The notes under the pieces are model-generated. The model did not search any database, was not told where the DNA came from, and saw only the letters and a program-made list of their open reading frames with translations. 64,000 nt of DNA. Source: Serinicoccus chungangensis (GTDB lineage Bacteria > Actinomycetota > Actinomycetes > Actinomycetales > Dermatophilaceae). Position 1 is the first letter of the stretch; the number at the start of each line of letters is the position of its first letter. A program made the translations under genes and the position numbers. This document shows positions 8,946 to 16,811 of this stretch, in pieces. The stretch spans positions 2,604,001 through 2,668,000 of the forward strand of contig NZ_CP040887.1 in assembly GCF_006337125.1 (NCBI RefSeq), given 5' to 3'.

Positions 8946-10625
8946 ATGAATGGCCCCCTGATCGTCCAGTCCGACAAGACCCTCCTCCTCGAGGTCGACC
9001 ACGAGCGCGCCGAGGCGGCGCGACGCGACATCGCGCCCTTCGCCGAGCTCGAGCGCGCGCCGGAGCACGTGCACACCTACCGGGTGACGCCGCTCGGCCT
9101 GTGGAACGCGCGCGCCGCCGGGCACGACGCCGAGCAGGTCGTGCACTCGCTCATCGAGCACAGCCGCTACCCGGTGCCCCAGTCGCTGCTGGTGGACGTC
9201 GCCGAGACGATGGCGCGGTACGGCCGGCTCACGCTCACCAAGGAGGCCGTGGACGGCGAGGACGAGCCCGTCCTGCTCCTGCGCACGACCGACCGTGCCG
9301 TGCTGGCGGAGGTGCTGCGGCACAAGAAGATCCAGCCGCTCGTCGGGGACCGCGTCGACGACGACACGGTGCGGGTGCACGCCTCCGAGCGCGGGCACCT
9401 CAAGCAGGAGCTGCTCAAGGTCGGCTGGCCGGCCGAGGACCTCGCCGGCTACGTCGACGGCGAGGCGCACCCGATCGGGCTCGACGAGGCCGACTGGTCG
9501 CTGCGCCCCTACCAGCAGCAGGCCGTCGACGGCTTCTGGGACGGCGGGTCCGGCGTGGTCGTGCTGCCGTGCGGGGCGGGCAAGACCCTCGTCGGCGCCG
9601 GGGCCATGGCCCGCTCGTCGACGACCACCCTCATCCTCGTCACCAACACGGTGAGCGCGCGGCAGTGGCGCGAGGAGCTGCTGCGCCGCACGACGCTCAC
9701 CGAGGACGAGATCGGCGAGTACTCCGGGTCGCGCAAGGAGATCCGGCCGGTGACCATCGCGACCTACCAGGTGCTCACGCTCAAGCGGAAGGGCGTCTAC
9801 CCGCACCTGGACCTGCTGGACGCGCGCGACTGGGGCCTCATCGTCTACGACGAGGTGCACCTGCTGCCCGCGCCGATCTTCCGGATGACCGCCGACCTGC
9901 AGGCCCGCCGCCGGCTCGGGCTCACCGCCACGCTGGTGCGCGAGGACGGCCGAGAGTCCGACGTGTTCTCGCTCATCGGGCCCAAGCGCTTCGACGCGCC
10001 GTGGAAGGACATCGAGGCGCAGGGCTACATCGCCCCCGCCGACTGCGTCGAGGTCCGGGTCAGCCTGTCCGACTCCATGCGGATGGCGTACGCCGTCGCC
10101 GAGCCGGACGAGCGGTACCGGTTCGCCGCGTGCGCGCCGGCCAAGGACGCGGTCGTGGAGCAGCTGGTGGGCCGGCACCAGGGCCAGCCGACGCTGGTCA
10201 TCGGGCAGTACCTCGACCAGCTCGACCAGCTCGCCAGCCGCCTGGACGCCCCGCTCATCACCGGTGAGACGACGGTGGCGCAGCGGCAGGAGCTGTTCCG
10301 GCAGTTCCGGGAGGGGGAGATCAGCCTGCTCGTCGTGAGCAAGGTCGCCAACTTCTCCATCGACCTGCCGGAGGCGAGCGTCGCGATCCAGGTGTCCGGC
10401 ACCTTCGGCTCCCGGCAGGAGGAGGCGCAGCGGCTGGGCCGCGTCCTGAGGCCCAAGGGCGACGGCCGGACGGCGCACTTCTACACCCTCGTCGCCCGGG
10501 ACACGGTCGACGCCGAGTTCGCCGCCCACCGGCAGCGCTTCCTCGCCGAGCAGGGCTACGCCTACCGCATCGTCGACGCCGACGACCTCGACGCCCCCAC
10601 CCCCTCCGCCCCGGACGCGTCGTAG
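8946..10625 (+). CDS. XPB/Ercc3-family DNA repair helicase
   Basis: A 559-residue superfamily 2 helicase. It has the N-terminal bacterial XPB domain beginning GPLIVQSDKTLLLEVDH. Then come Walker A PCGAGKT (Lys213), motif II DEVH (Asp302), GLTATLVRED with the XPB-specific RED motif, and C-terminal FGSRQEEAQRLGRVLRPK. Family members are 3'-5' DNA translocases linked to nucleotide excision repair; the bacterial role is less certain. The ATG at 8946 matches the usual MNGPL/MTGPL opening. A 17-bp palindrome and a GGCATACC motif lie upstream. A 22-bp repeat array begins within its last codons and continues downstream. Confidence 0.94.
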   Translation: MNGPLIVQSDKTLLLEVDHERAEAARRDIAPFAELERAPEHVHTYRVTPLGLWNARAAGHDAEQVVHSLIEHSRYPVPQSLLVDVAETMARYGRLTLTKEAVDGEDEPVLLLRTTDRAVLAEVLRHKKIQPLVGDRVDDDTVRVHASERGHLKQELLKVGWPAEDLAGYVDGEAHPIGLDEADWSLRPYQQQAVDGFWDGGSGVVVLPCGAGKTLVGAGAMARSSTTTLILVTNTVSARQWREELLRRTTLTEDEIGEYSGSRKEIRPVTIATYQVLTLKRKGVYPHLDLLDARDWGLIVYDEVHLLPAPIFRMTADLQARRRLGLTATLVREDGRESDVFSLIGPKRFDAPWKDIEAQGYIAPADCVEVRVSLSDSMRMAYAVAEPDERYRFAACAPAKDAVVEQLVGRHQGQPTLVIGQYLDQLDQLASRLDAPLITGETTVAQRQELFRQFREGEISLLVVSKVANFSIDLPEASVAIQVSGTFGSRQEEAQRLGRVLRPKGDGRTAHFYTLVARDTVDAEFAAHRQRFLAEQGYAYRIVDADDLDAPTPSAPDAS

Positions 10626-10807
10626 GGCCGCACCGGACGCGTCGTCAGCACGCACCGGACGCGTGGTCGGCATACACCGAGCGCGTGGTCGGCATACACC
10701 GAGCGCACCGTCGGGTCTCTGACGCACCCATCGCGAGTCCGGAGCACACCAAGCACGCGTCCGGTGGAGTCGGAACAGACGTCCGGTGGAGCCTGAGAAC
10801 GCGTCCT
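10610..10807. repeat. R2 array: 22-bp-period CCGGACGCGT units, in both orientations
   Basis: GGACGCG-type cores occur at 10613, 10635, 10657, 10679 and 10701, exactly 22 bp apart; the fourth and fifth are changed to GAGCGC. Three inverted units (core CGTCC at 10758, 10780 and 10802) follow, again 22 bp apart. Two of the spacers contain GGCATAC. The array starts inside the end of the helicase gene and fills the gap to the response regulator gene. Similar arrays lie at 34971-35052 and 40902-41092. Confidence 0.85.
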
Positions 10808-10832
10808 GTGCGGGATGGGCGCGCAGGCGATT

Positions 10833-10848
10833 CCCAGGAAAGTTCCAG
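10833..10848 (+). promoter_or_regulatory. 11-bp direct repeat, candidate autoregulatory site
   Basis: CCAGG occurs at 10833 and 10844, 11 bp apart in direct orientation (CCAGGAAAGTTCCAGG), 23-38 nt before the response regulator start. Head-to-tail repeats with this spacing are the usual binding mode of OmpR/PhoB regulators, so autoregulation is a reasonable inference. Confidence 0.5.
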
Positions 10849-10870
10849 GCTGCGCGCGCACCATGGGTGT

Positions 10871-11578
10871 ATGACCGCGAGCCAGACCGAGCCGGAGGCC
10901 ACGCTCCTCGTCGTCGAGGACGAGACCAACATCCGCGAGCTGCTCACGACGAGCCTGCGGTTCGCCGGGTTCTCGGTGCACGCCGCGCCGGACGGGCGCA
11001 GCGCCCTCCAGCTCTCCGGCGAGCACGACTTCGACCTGGCCGTGCTCGACATCATGCTCCCCGACATGGACGGCTTCACCGTCACCCGCACCCTGCGCGA
11101 GCGCGGGCTGGACCTGCCCATCGTCTTCCTCACCGCCAAGGACTCCCTCGACGACAAGATCAAGGGCCTGACCGTGGGAGGCGACGACTACGTCACCAAG
11201 CCGTTCAGCCTGGAGGAGGTCGTGGCCCGCATCCGCGCCGTGCTGCGCCGCACCCGGGTGGCCGACGAGGGTGATGACCACGCCCTGCGCGTCGCCGACC
11301 TCGAGCTCGACGAGGACAGCCACGAGGTGCGCCGGGCCGGCAAGGTCATCGAGGTCTCCCCCACCGAGTTCAAGCTGCTGCGCTACCTCATGCTCAACCC
11401 GGGCCGGGTGCTCTCCAAGAGCCAGATCCTGGACCACGTGTGGGACTACGACTTCCGGGGGGAGATGAACATCGTCGAGTCCTACATCTCCTACCTGCGG
11501 CGCAAGATCGACGTCGTCGGCGAGCCGCTCATCCACACCAAGCGCGGCGTCGGCTACGTGCTGCGCGAGCCGCGCTGA
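10871..11578 (+). CDS. OmpR/PhoB-family response regulator
   Basis: A 235-residue regulator. The receiver domain (about residues 10-125) has the acidic pair ED, the phospho-acceptor in VLDIMLPDMDG (Asp60), and Lys110 in VTKPF. The winged-helix effector covers about 140-232 (SPTEFKLLRYLMLNPGRVLSK, then YISYLRRKID and GVGYVLR). It should bind direct repeats, and one is present just upstream. The start is ATG at 10871. The sensor kinase follows 17 nt downstream and an HtrA protease comes next, the same order as mycobacterial mprA-mprB-pepD, an envelope-stress set. The orthology is inferred from that order. Confidence 0.93.
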   Translation: MTASQTEPEATLLVVEDETNIRELLTTSLRFAGFSVHAAPDGRSALQLSGEHDFDLAVLDIMLPDMDGFTVTRTLRERGLDLPIVFLTAKDSLDDKIKGLTVGGDDYVTKPFSLEEVVARIRAVLRRTRVADEGDDHALRVADLELDEDSHEVRRAGKVIEVSPTEFKLLRYLMLNPGRVLSKSQILDHVWDYDFRGEMNIVESYISYLRRKIDVVGEPLIHTKRGVGYVLREPR

Positions 11579-11595
11579 GGCGGCACACCCCTCCC

Positions 11596-13086
11596 GTGCT
11601 GCACCACCTGCGCCGCGCCGCCTACAGCAAGCTCCACGGGCTCTCCCTCACCCGACGCCTGGTGACGGTGCTCGTGCTGCTGGTCCTGGCGGCATACCTC
11701 CTCACCACGTCGGTGACCATCACCATGCTCCGCGGCTACCTCGTCGACCGCGTGGACGCCGACCTGGAGACCTACATCACCCCGCTCGCCCAGCGGGTGT
11801 CGGCCCAGCTGCTCGAGGACGCGACGGGCCGGCAGGACACCAGCGCCGAGCTGTGGCTGCCGCCCAACTCCTACTACATCCTGCTGACGCCCCTGGACGA
11901 CTCGGCGCCGCCCGTCTCCCTCGCCTCCCGCGGCATGGACGACACGCCGGACCTCACCCGGGTGGCCATCGACGACGGCCGCCTCGGCGAGCCGTTCACC
12001 GTCGGCGGCGACAAGGGCGGGGGGACCTGGCGGGTGCTCGCGCTGCCGCTGGACAACGACCAGGGCGTGGTGTCCGGCACGATCGCGGTCGCCCTGCCCC
12101 TGGACGAGGTCGACAGCACCACCCGGCAGCTCGCCTTCCTCACCATCGTCATCGGCCTCACCACGATGGTCGTGGTGGGGGTGCTCGGCTGGTTCGCGGT
12201 GCGCCGCGCCTTCCGCCCGCTCACCCGCATCGAGGACACCGCCGCCGCCATCGCGGGCGGCGACCTCGCCCGCCGCATCCCGCCACACGGCGCCCGCGAC
12301 GAGGTCGGGTCGCTGTCGGACTCGCTCAACCGCATGCTCGCCCGCATCGAGCACTCCTTCGCCGTCCGCGAGGCCTCCGAGCAGCGGATGCGCGACTTCG
12401 TCGCCGACGCCTCGCACGAGCTGCGCACCCCGCTCGCCACCGTCAAGGGGTATGCCGAGCTGCACCGCTTCGGGGCGATGTCCGGCCCCGAGGACGTCGC
12501 CGGGGCGATGCGCCGGATCGAGGACGAGGCCACCCGGATGACCCGGCTGGTGGAGGACCTGCTGACGCTGACCCGCTGGGACTCCCAGCCGCAGATGGCG
12601 CCCACCCGGGTGGACCTGACCGTGCTCGCCTCCGACGTCGTGCAGGACGCGCGGGTGCGCGCCCCGGACCGGACCGTGCGCCTCGTGCCCCTGGCCGGCG
12701 GCCTGCCGGACGCCACGCCCGAGGTGGTCGGCGAGGACGGTGCGCTGCGCCAGGTGCTCACCAACCTCGTGGCCAACGCCCTCGCGCACACCCCCGCGGG
12801 CACGGCCGTCGAGGTGGCGGTAGGCCGGGTCGACGGCACCGTCGTCGTCGAGGTGCGCGACCACGGCACCGGCCTGGACGAGGACACGGCCGAGCGGGTC
12901 TTCGAGCGGTTCTACCGGGCCGACAAGTCGCGCAGCCGCGCCTCCGGCGGCACGGGTCTCGGCCTGGCGATCGTCGCCGCCATCGTCGGGCGCCACCAGG
13001 GGTCCGTGCGGCACCTGCCCACCCCCGGTGGCGGCGCGACCTTCCGGGTCGAGCTGCCCACGGACCCACGTCCAGCAGATTCCTAG
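11596..13086 (+). CDS. sensor histidine kinase
   Basis: This 496-residue membrane kinase starts at a GTG 17 nt after the regulator gene. It has an N-terminal helix (VTVLVLLVLAAYLLTTSVTITM), an extracytoplasmic domain to about residue 175, and a second helix (LAFLTIVIGLTTMVVVGVLGWF). A HAMP linker follows (RIEDTAAAIAGGDLARRI), then a HisKA domain with His274 in DASHELRTPLA, and an ATPase domain with N-box NLVANALAHTP and G-boxes DHGTGLDEDTAERVF and GTGLGLAIV. All catalytic motifs are intact. It should phosphorylate the adjacent regulator in response to an envelope signal. Confidence 0.93.
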   Translation: MLHHLRRAAYSKLHGLSLTRRLVTVLVLLVLAAYLLTTSVTITMLRGYLVDRVDADLETYITPLAQRVSAQLLEDATGRQDTSAELWLPPNSYYILLTPLDDSAPPVSLASRGMDDTPDLTRVAIDDGRLGEPFTVGGDKGGGTWRVLALPLDNDQGVVSGTIAVALPLDEVDSTTRQLAFLTIVIGLTTMVVVGVLGWFAVRRAFRPLTRIEDTAAAIAGGDLARRIPPHGARDEVGSLSDSLNRMLARIEHSFAVREASEQRMRDFVADASHELRTPLATVKGYAELHRFGAMSGPEDVAGAMRRIEDEATRMTRLVEDLLTLTRWDSQPQMAPTRVDLTVLASDVVQDARVRAPDRTVRLVPLAGGLPDATPEVVGEDGALRQVLTNLVANALAHTPAGTAVEVAVGRVDGTVVVEVRDHGTGLDEDTAERVFERFYRADKSRSRASGGTGLGLAIVAAIVGRHQGSVRHLPTPGGGATFRVELPTDPRPADS

Positions 13087-13122
13087 TCGACACCCAGGTG
13101 GCACCGACCTGCGGGTGGTGTC

Positions 13123-15078
13123 ATGGGCCTCATGACCACCCCACAGCACGACCCGCAGGGCCCCACGGACCAGCAGCGTCACGACGACGCCACCGCCCCG
13201 GTGCCGACCACCGCGCACCAGTCCCACCAGCAGCACCCGGGCGACGGCTCCGCCCAGTCCCACCAGCAGCACCCGGGCGACGTCACCGCCCAGTCCCACC
13301 AGCAGCACCCGGGCGACGCCACCGCCCAGTCCCACCAGCAGCACCCGGGCGACGCCACCGCCCCCGTCCCGACCACCGCGCACCAGGGCCCGGCCGCGCC
13401 CAGCTGGCAGCAGCCCACCCCGCCGCGCCAGCGCCGCCGCTACGGCGACATCGCGGTCGCGAGCGTCCTCGCGGCGCTGCTCGCCTCCGGCGGGACCTTC
13501 GCCGCCGTCGAGCTGGCCGGTGACTCCCCCGCGACCCAGAGCACCGCGGCGGGCGAGGGCGACGACACGGCCAGCGGCGACGTCCGCGGCACCACCGTCT
13601 CCCTCTCGGGCGAGCAGGACTGGGCCTCCGTCGCCGAGGCCGTCACCCCCAGCACGGTGTCCATCGCGGTCGCCGGGGCCGGCGGTGAGGGCTCCGGGTC
13701 GGGCGTCGTGTGGGACACCGAGGGGCACATCGTCACCAACGCGCACGTGGTCGCCGGCGCGGAGCAGGTGCAGGTGACGCTGCCCGGCGGCCGGTCCTAC
13801 CCGGCCGAGGTCATCGGCAGCGACCCCTCCAGCGACCTCGCGACCCTGCAGCTCGCGACCGTGCCGGACGACCTGCAGCCCATCGCCCTCGGCGACGACG
13901 GCGCGCTCGGGGTCGGCGACCCGGTCATGGCCGTCGGCAACCCCCTCGGGCTGTCCGGCACGGTCACCACCGGCATCGTCAGCGCCCTGGACCGCCCGGT
14001 GACCACCCAGGGCTCCTCCGGCGACCCCGCCGACCCGGGCGCGGCCGTGGTCACGAACGCCATCCAGACCTCCGCGGCGATCAACCCCGGCAACTCCGGC
14101 GGCGCCCTGGTCAACGCGGCGGGCGAGCTGGTGGGCATCAACTCCTCCATCGCCTCGCTCCCCACCGGTGGCACCGGGCAGAGCGGCTCGATCGGCATCG
14201 GCTTCGCCATCCCCTCGGGCAAGGTGCAGCTCATCGTCGAGCAGCTCATCGACTCCGGCACGGCGACCCACGCCTTCCTCGGGGTGGGCCTCAACAACGC
14301 CCAGGCCGAGGTGGACGGCGCCACGCTCACCGGCGCCTCGGTCACCCAGGTGGAGCCCGGCTCCCCCGCCGAGGGCGCCGGTATGCGCCCTGGTGACCTC
14401 ATCGTCGGCATCGACGACGAGCCGGTCACCAGCGCGACCGCCCTCGTCGGCCAGGTCCGCGAGCGCGGCGCCGGCGACGAGGCGCGGGTGGCCTACATTC
14501 GCGACGGCGAGCGGGCCGAGGTGACGGTGACGCTGGCCGCCCCCGGACGAGCAGGGCTGAGCCACCGGCCCACCGGCGCGGGCCCCGACCGGGCCCGCGC
14601 CACCCGGCCCTCACCCGGCATACCGGCCCGTCCGTCGGCCGCCAGGTCACACCCTGGTTCGCACCGGCCCGACTGTCGGCCGCCAGGTCACACCCTGGTT
14701 CGCACCGGCCCGACTGTCGGCCGCCAGGTCACACCCTGGGACGCACCGGCCCGACTGTCGGCCGCCAGGTCACACCCTGGGACGCGCACCGGGCCGACCG
14801 TCGGCCGCCAGGTCAACCCTCGTCCGGACCGTCATCTGACAGCCCCCTCGACGGGGCTGATGGTTGACCTGCCGGCCGAGGGCGGACCTGGCGGCCGACG
14901 GTGGAGGCCTCGCTGCGGGCGGGTCGCCGGCCACCGACGACGCCCACCCAGGCTCCTCAGCGGGCCCGCTCGACCCGCCCCTCGTCCCACACCGGCCCGT
15001 CGGTCTCGCGCACGCGGCCGTCCGCCGCGAGGACGAGGAACCGGTCGAAGGACGCGGCGAACCAGCGGTCGTGGGTGA
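13123..15078 (+). CDS. membrane-anchored HtrA/S1C serine protease with PDZ domain; stop apparently lost
   Basis: The 651-residue open frame has a hydrophilic N-terminus with four 12-residue repeats (SHQQHPGD-x-x-AQ), one membrane helix near residues 107-130, and a trypsin-like domain with His208 (TNAHVV), Asp238 (SSDLATL) and Ser325 (NPGNSGGAL). A PDZ domain ends near residue 470. The remaining 180 residues are translated 41-bp repeat DNA and antisense of the next gene. A stop at 14558-14560 would be used if one C were missing from the C5 run at 14540-14544, giving a natural end AAPDEQG. The true gene therefore probably ends at 14560. It likely degrades misfolded envelope proteins with the upstream two-component system. 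Confidence 0.85.
   Translation: MGLMTTPQHDPQGPTDQQRHDDATAPVPTTAHQSHQQHPGDGSAQSHQQHPGDVTAQSHQQHPGDATAQSHQQHPGDATAPVPTTAHQGPAAPSWQQPTPPRQRRRYGDIAVASVLAALLASGGTFAAVELAGDSPATQSTAAGEGDDTASGDVRGTTVSLSGEQDWASVAEAVTPSTVSIAVAGAGGEGSGSGVVWDTEGHIVTNAHVVAGAEQVQVTLPGGRSYPAEVIGSDPSSDLATLQLATVPDDLQPIALGDDGALGVGDPVMAVGNPLGLSGTVTTGIVSALDRPVTTQGSSGDPADPGAAVVTNAIQTSAAINPGNSGGALVNAAGELVGINSSIASLPTGGTGQSGSIGIGFAIPSGKVQLIVEQLIDSGTATHAFLGVGLNNAQAEVDGATLTGASVTQVEPGSPAEGAGMRPGDLIVGIDDEPVTSATALVGQVRERGAGDEARVAYIRDGERAEVTVTLAAPGRAGLSHRPTGAGPDRARATRPSPGIPARPSAARSHPGSHRPDCRPPGHTLVRTGPTVGRQVTPWDAPARLSAARSHPGTRTGPTVGRQVNPRPDRHLTAPSTGLMVDLPAEGGPGGRRWRPRCGRVAGHRRRPPRLLSGPARPAPRPTPARRSRARGRPPRGRGTGRRTRRTSGRG
13222..13365 (+). 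repeat. four in-frame 36-bp repeats inside the htrA-like gene
   Basis: Units start at 13222, 13258, 13294 and 13330 and encode SHQQHPGD-(G/V/A)-(S/T)-AQ. They are nearly identical at the DNA level, so the array is recent or homogenised and may vary in copy number between strains. They lie in the predicted cytoplasmic N-terminal tail. Confidence 0.9.
14634..14823. repeat. R3 tandem array, about 41-bp units
   Basis: GTCGGCCGCCAGGTCA recurs at 14634, 14675, 14716, 14757 and 14800, so the period is 41, 41, 41 and 43 bp. Units run head to tail with no separate spacer class. Reverse-complement text (ACCTGGCGGCCGAC) appears once just downstream, near 14890. The array lies between the end of the protease domain and the convergent ABC-F gene. 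Confidence 0.88.
14831..14869 (+). other. conserved 39-nt hairpin element H, copy 1
   Basis: GTCATCTGACAGCC, then a CCCC/GGGG stem with loop, then GGCTGATGGTTGAC. The same 39-nt element occurs on the minus strand at 59649-59687, with the stem changed to a TC/GA pairing but the flanks conserved. It could act as a terminator for the convergent genes or as part of the R3 repeat. Its function is unknown. Confidence 0.6.
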
Positions 15079-16660
15079 CGGCGACCACCGTCCCCTCGAA
15101 GGCGTCGAGCCCCTCCTGCAGCGCCTCGGCGGAGTGCAGGTCGAGGTTGTCCGTGGGCTCGTCGAGCAGCAGCAGGGTGGCCCCGGACAGCTCCAGCAGC
15201 AGGATCTGCAGTCGCGCCTGCTGGCCCCCGGAGAGCGACTCGAAGCGCTGCTCCCCGGCCCGGGCGAGCTCGTAGCGGTCGAGCACGCGCGCGGCCTCCT
15301 CGCGCGGCATACCCCGGCGGTGCTCGTCCCCGCGGTGCAGGATCTCCAGCAGGGTGCGCCCGCGCAGCGCCGGGTGGTCGTGGGTCTGGGCGAACCAGCC
15401 CGGGCGCACCCGGGCACCCAGGCGCGCCACCCCGGTATGCCGCACCGGCGCCGGGACGACGTCGCCGACCGGCCGCTGCCCCGGCTCGGGGTCGCTGCCG
15501 CCGGCCGCGAGGAGCCGCAGCAGGTGCGACTTGCCCGACCCGTTGGAGCCGAGGACGGCCACCCGGTCGCCGTACCAGACCTCGAGGTCGAAGGGCCGCA
15601 TGAGACCGGTCAGCTCCAGGGCCTCGCAGACGACGGCCCGCTTGGCGGTCCGCCCTCCGCGCAGCCGCATCCGGACCCGCTGCTCGTGGCTCACGGCCTC
15701 CGGCGGCCCGGCCTCCTCGAAGCGCCGCAACCGGGTCTGCGCCGCCTGGTACTGGCTGGCCATGTCGGCGTTGTAGGCGGCCTTCGCCTTGTAGCGCAGC
15801 ATGAGCGCGCGCAGCGAGGCATGCTCCTCGTCCCACCGCCGCCGGGCCTCCTCCAGCCGCGCGTTGCGCTCGGCCCGTGCCTCGTGCCAGGTGGCGAAGC
15901 TGCCCGGGTGCACCCAGAGCGTGCTCCCCGCCGCCCCCGGCTCGAGCGTGGCCACCCGGGTGGCGGCGCGGGCCAGCAGCTCGCGGTCGTGGCTGACGAG
16001 CAGGACGGTCTTCGGGCTCGCCCGCAGCTGCTCCTCCAGCCAGCGCTTGCCGGGGACGTCGAGGTAGTTGTCCGGCTCGTCCAGGAGCAGCACTTCCTCG
16101 GGCCCCCGCAGCAGCGCCTCCAGCGCCAGCCGCTTCTGCTCCCCGCCGGAGAGGGTGTCGGTCCCCCGCCACTGCGCCTGCTCGAAGGGTATGCCGAGGG
16201 CCGCGACCGTGCAGACGTCCCAGAGCGTCTCCTGCTCGTAGCCGCCGACGTCGGCCCAGTCGGCGAGCGCCTGGGCGTAGCCGAGCTGGGCCGGCTCGTC
16301 GTCGACGGTCATGATCGCCAGCTCGGCGGCGTCCAGCGCCCGGGCGGCCGCGCGGATCCGCGTCGGGGCCACCGAGACCAGCAGGTCGCGGACCGTCGGC
16401 GGGGCGTCGTCCGCGCCGACCTCGCGGCCCATCGTGCCGATGAGCTGCGGCATGACCCCGAGCCCGCCGCTGCGGGACACCGAGCCCTCGTGCGGGCGCA
16501 GCTCGTCGGCGACGACCCGCAGCAGCGTGGTCTTGCCGCTGCCGTTCGGCCCGACGAGGGCGACCCGCGCGCCGTCGCCGACCCGCAGACCGATGTCGCG
16601 CAGCAGCGGGCGGCCGTCGGGCAGGGTGTAGCCGACGGCGGCGACGTCGACGTGTCCCAT
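14957..16660 (-). CDS. ABC-F family ATPase (antibiotic-resistance/ribosome type)
   Basis: A 567-residue soluble protein with two ABC domains and no membrane segment. Domain 1 has GPNGSGKTT, TLSGGEQKRLALEAL and LLLDEPDNYLD. Domain 2 has GSNGSGKSH, SLSGGQQARLQILLLEL and LLLDEPTDNLD. A charged linker, AERNARLEEARRRWDEE, joins them. ABC-F proteins act on the ribosome as translation factors or protect it from antibiotics; which applies cannot be told. The ATG at 16658-16660 has an AGGATGG ribosome site; the ATG at 16667-16669 is an alternative. The gene converges on the protease gene. Confidence 0.92.
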   Translation of the reverse strand: MGHVDVAAVGYTLPDGRPLLRDIGLRVGDGARVALVGPNGSGKTTLLRVVADELRPHEGSVSRSGGLGVMPQLIGTMGREVGADDAPPTVRDLLVSVAPTRIRAAARALDAAELAIMTVDDEPAQLGYAQALADWADVGGYEQETLWDVCTVAALGIPFEQAQWRGTDTLSGGEQKRLALEALLRGPEEVLLLDEPDNYLDVPGKRWLEEQLRASPKTVLLVSHDRELLARAATRVATLEPGAAGSTLWVHPGSFATWHEARAERNARLEEARRRWDEEHASLRALMLRYKAKAAYNADMASQYQAAQTRLRRFEEAGPPEAVSHEQRVRMRLRGGRTAKRAVVCEALELTGLMRPFDLEVWYGDRVAVLGSNGSGKSHLLRLLAAGGSDPEPGQRPVGDVVPAPVRHTGVARLGARVRPGWFAQTHDHPALRGRTLLEILHRGDEHRRGMPREEAARVLDRYELARAGEQRFESLSGGQQARLQILLLELSGATLLLLDEPTDNLDLHSAEALQEGLDAFEGTVVAVTHDRWFAASFDRFLVLAADGRVRETDGPVWDEGRVERAR

Positions 16661-16811
16661 GGGGTCCATCCTGCCCGCCGGCGGGCCGTCGGACCCACCT
16701 CTTTTCCGGCCGGCCCCGGTCCGGCGGCACCCGGGATCTCGGGCGGCATTGATACCTTGACCCGAGCATGCGCGCGGCCCGTGGCCCGCCCCCGACGTCA
16801 AGGAGTCACCC

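Noticed and set aside
10621..10870. A gene in the helicase-regulator gap
   Set aside because: The open frames read through the 22-bp repeat and have no ribosome site or protein-like sequence.
11554..14565. Thousand-residue minus-strand frame over the two-component genes
   Set aside because: Low-complexity Gly/Ala/Arg product, antisense to well-supported genes; stops are rare in this GC-rich DNA.
14634..14823. The 41-bp array as a CRISPR
   Set aside because: Units are contiguous and nearly identical throughout; there are no unique spacers and no cas genes.
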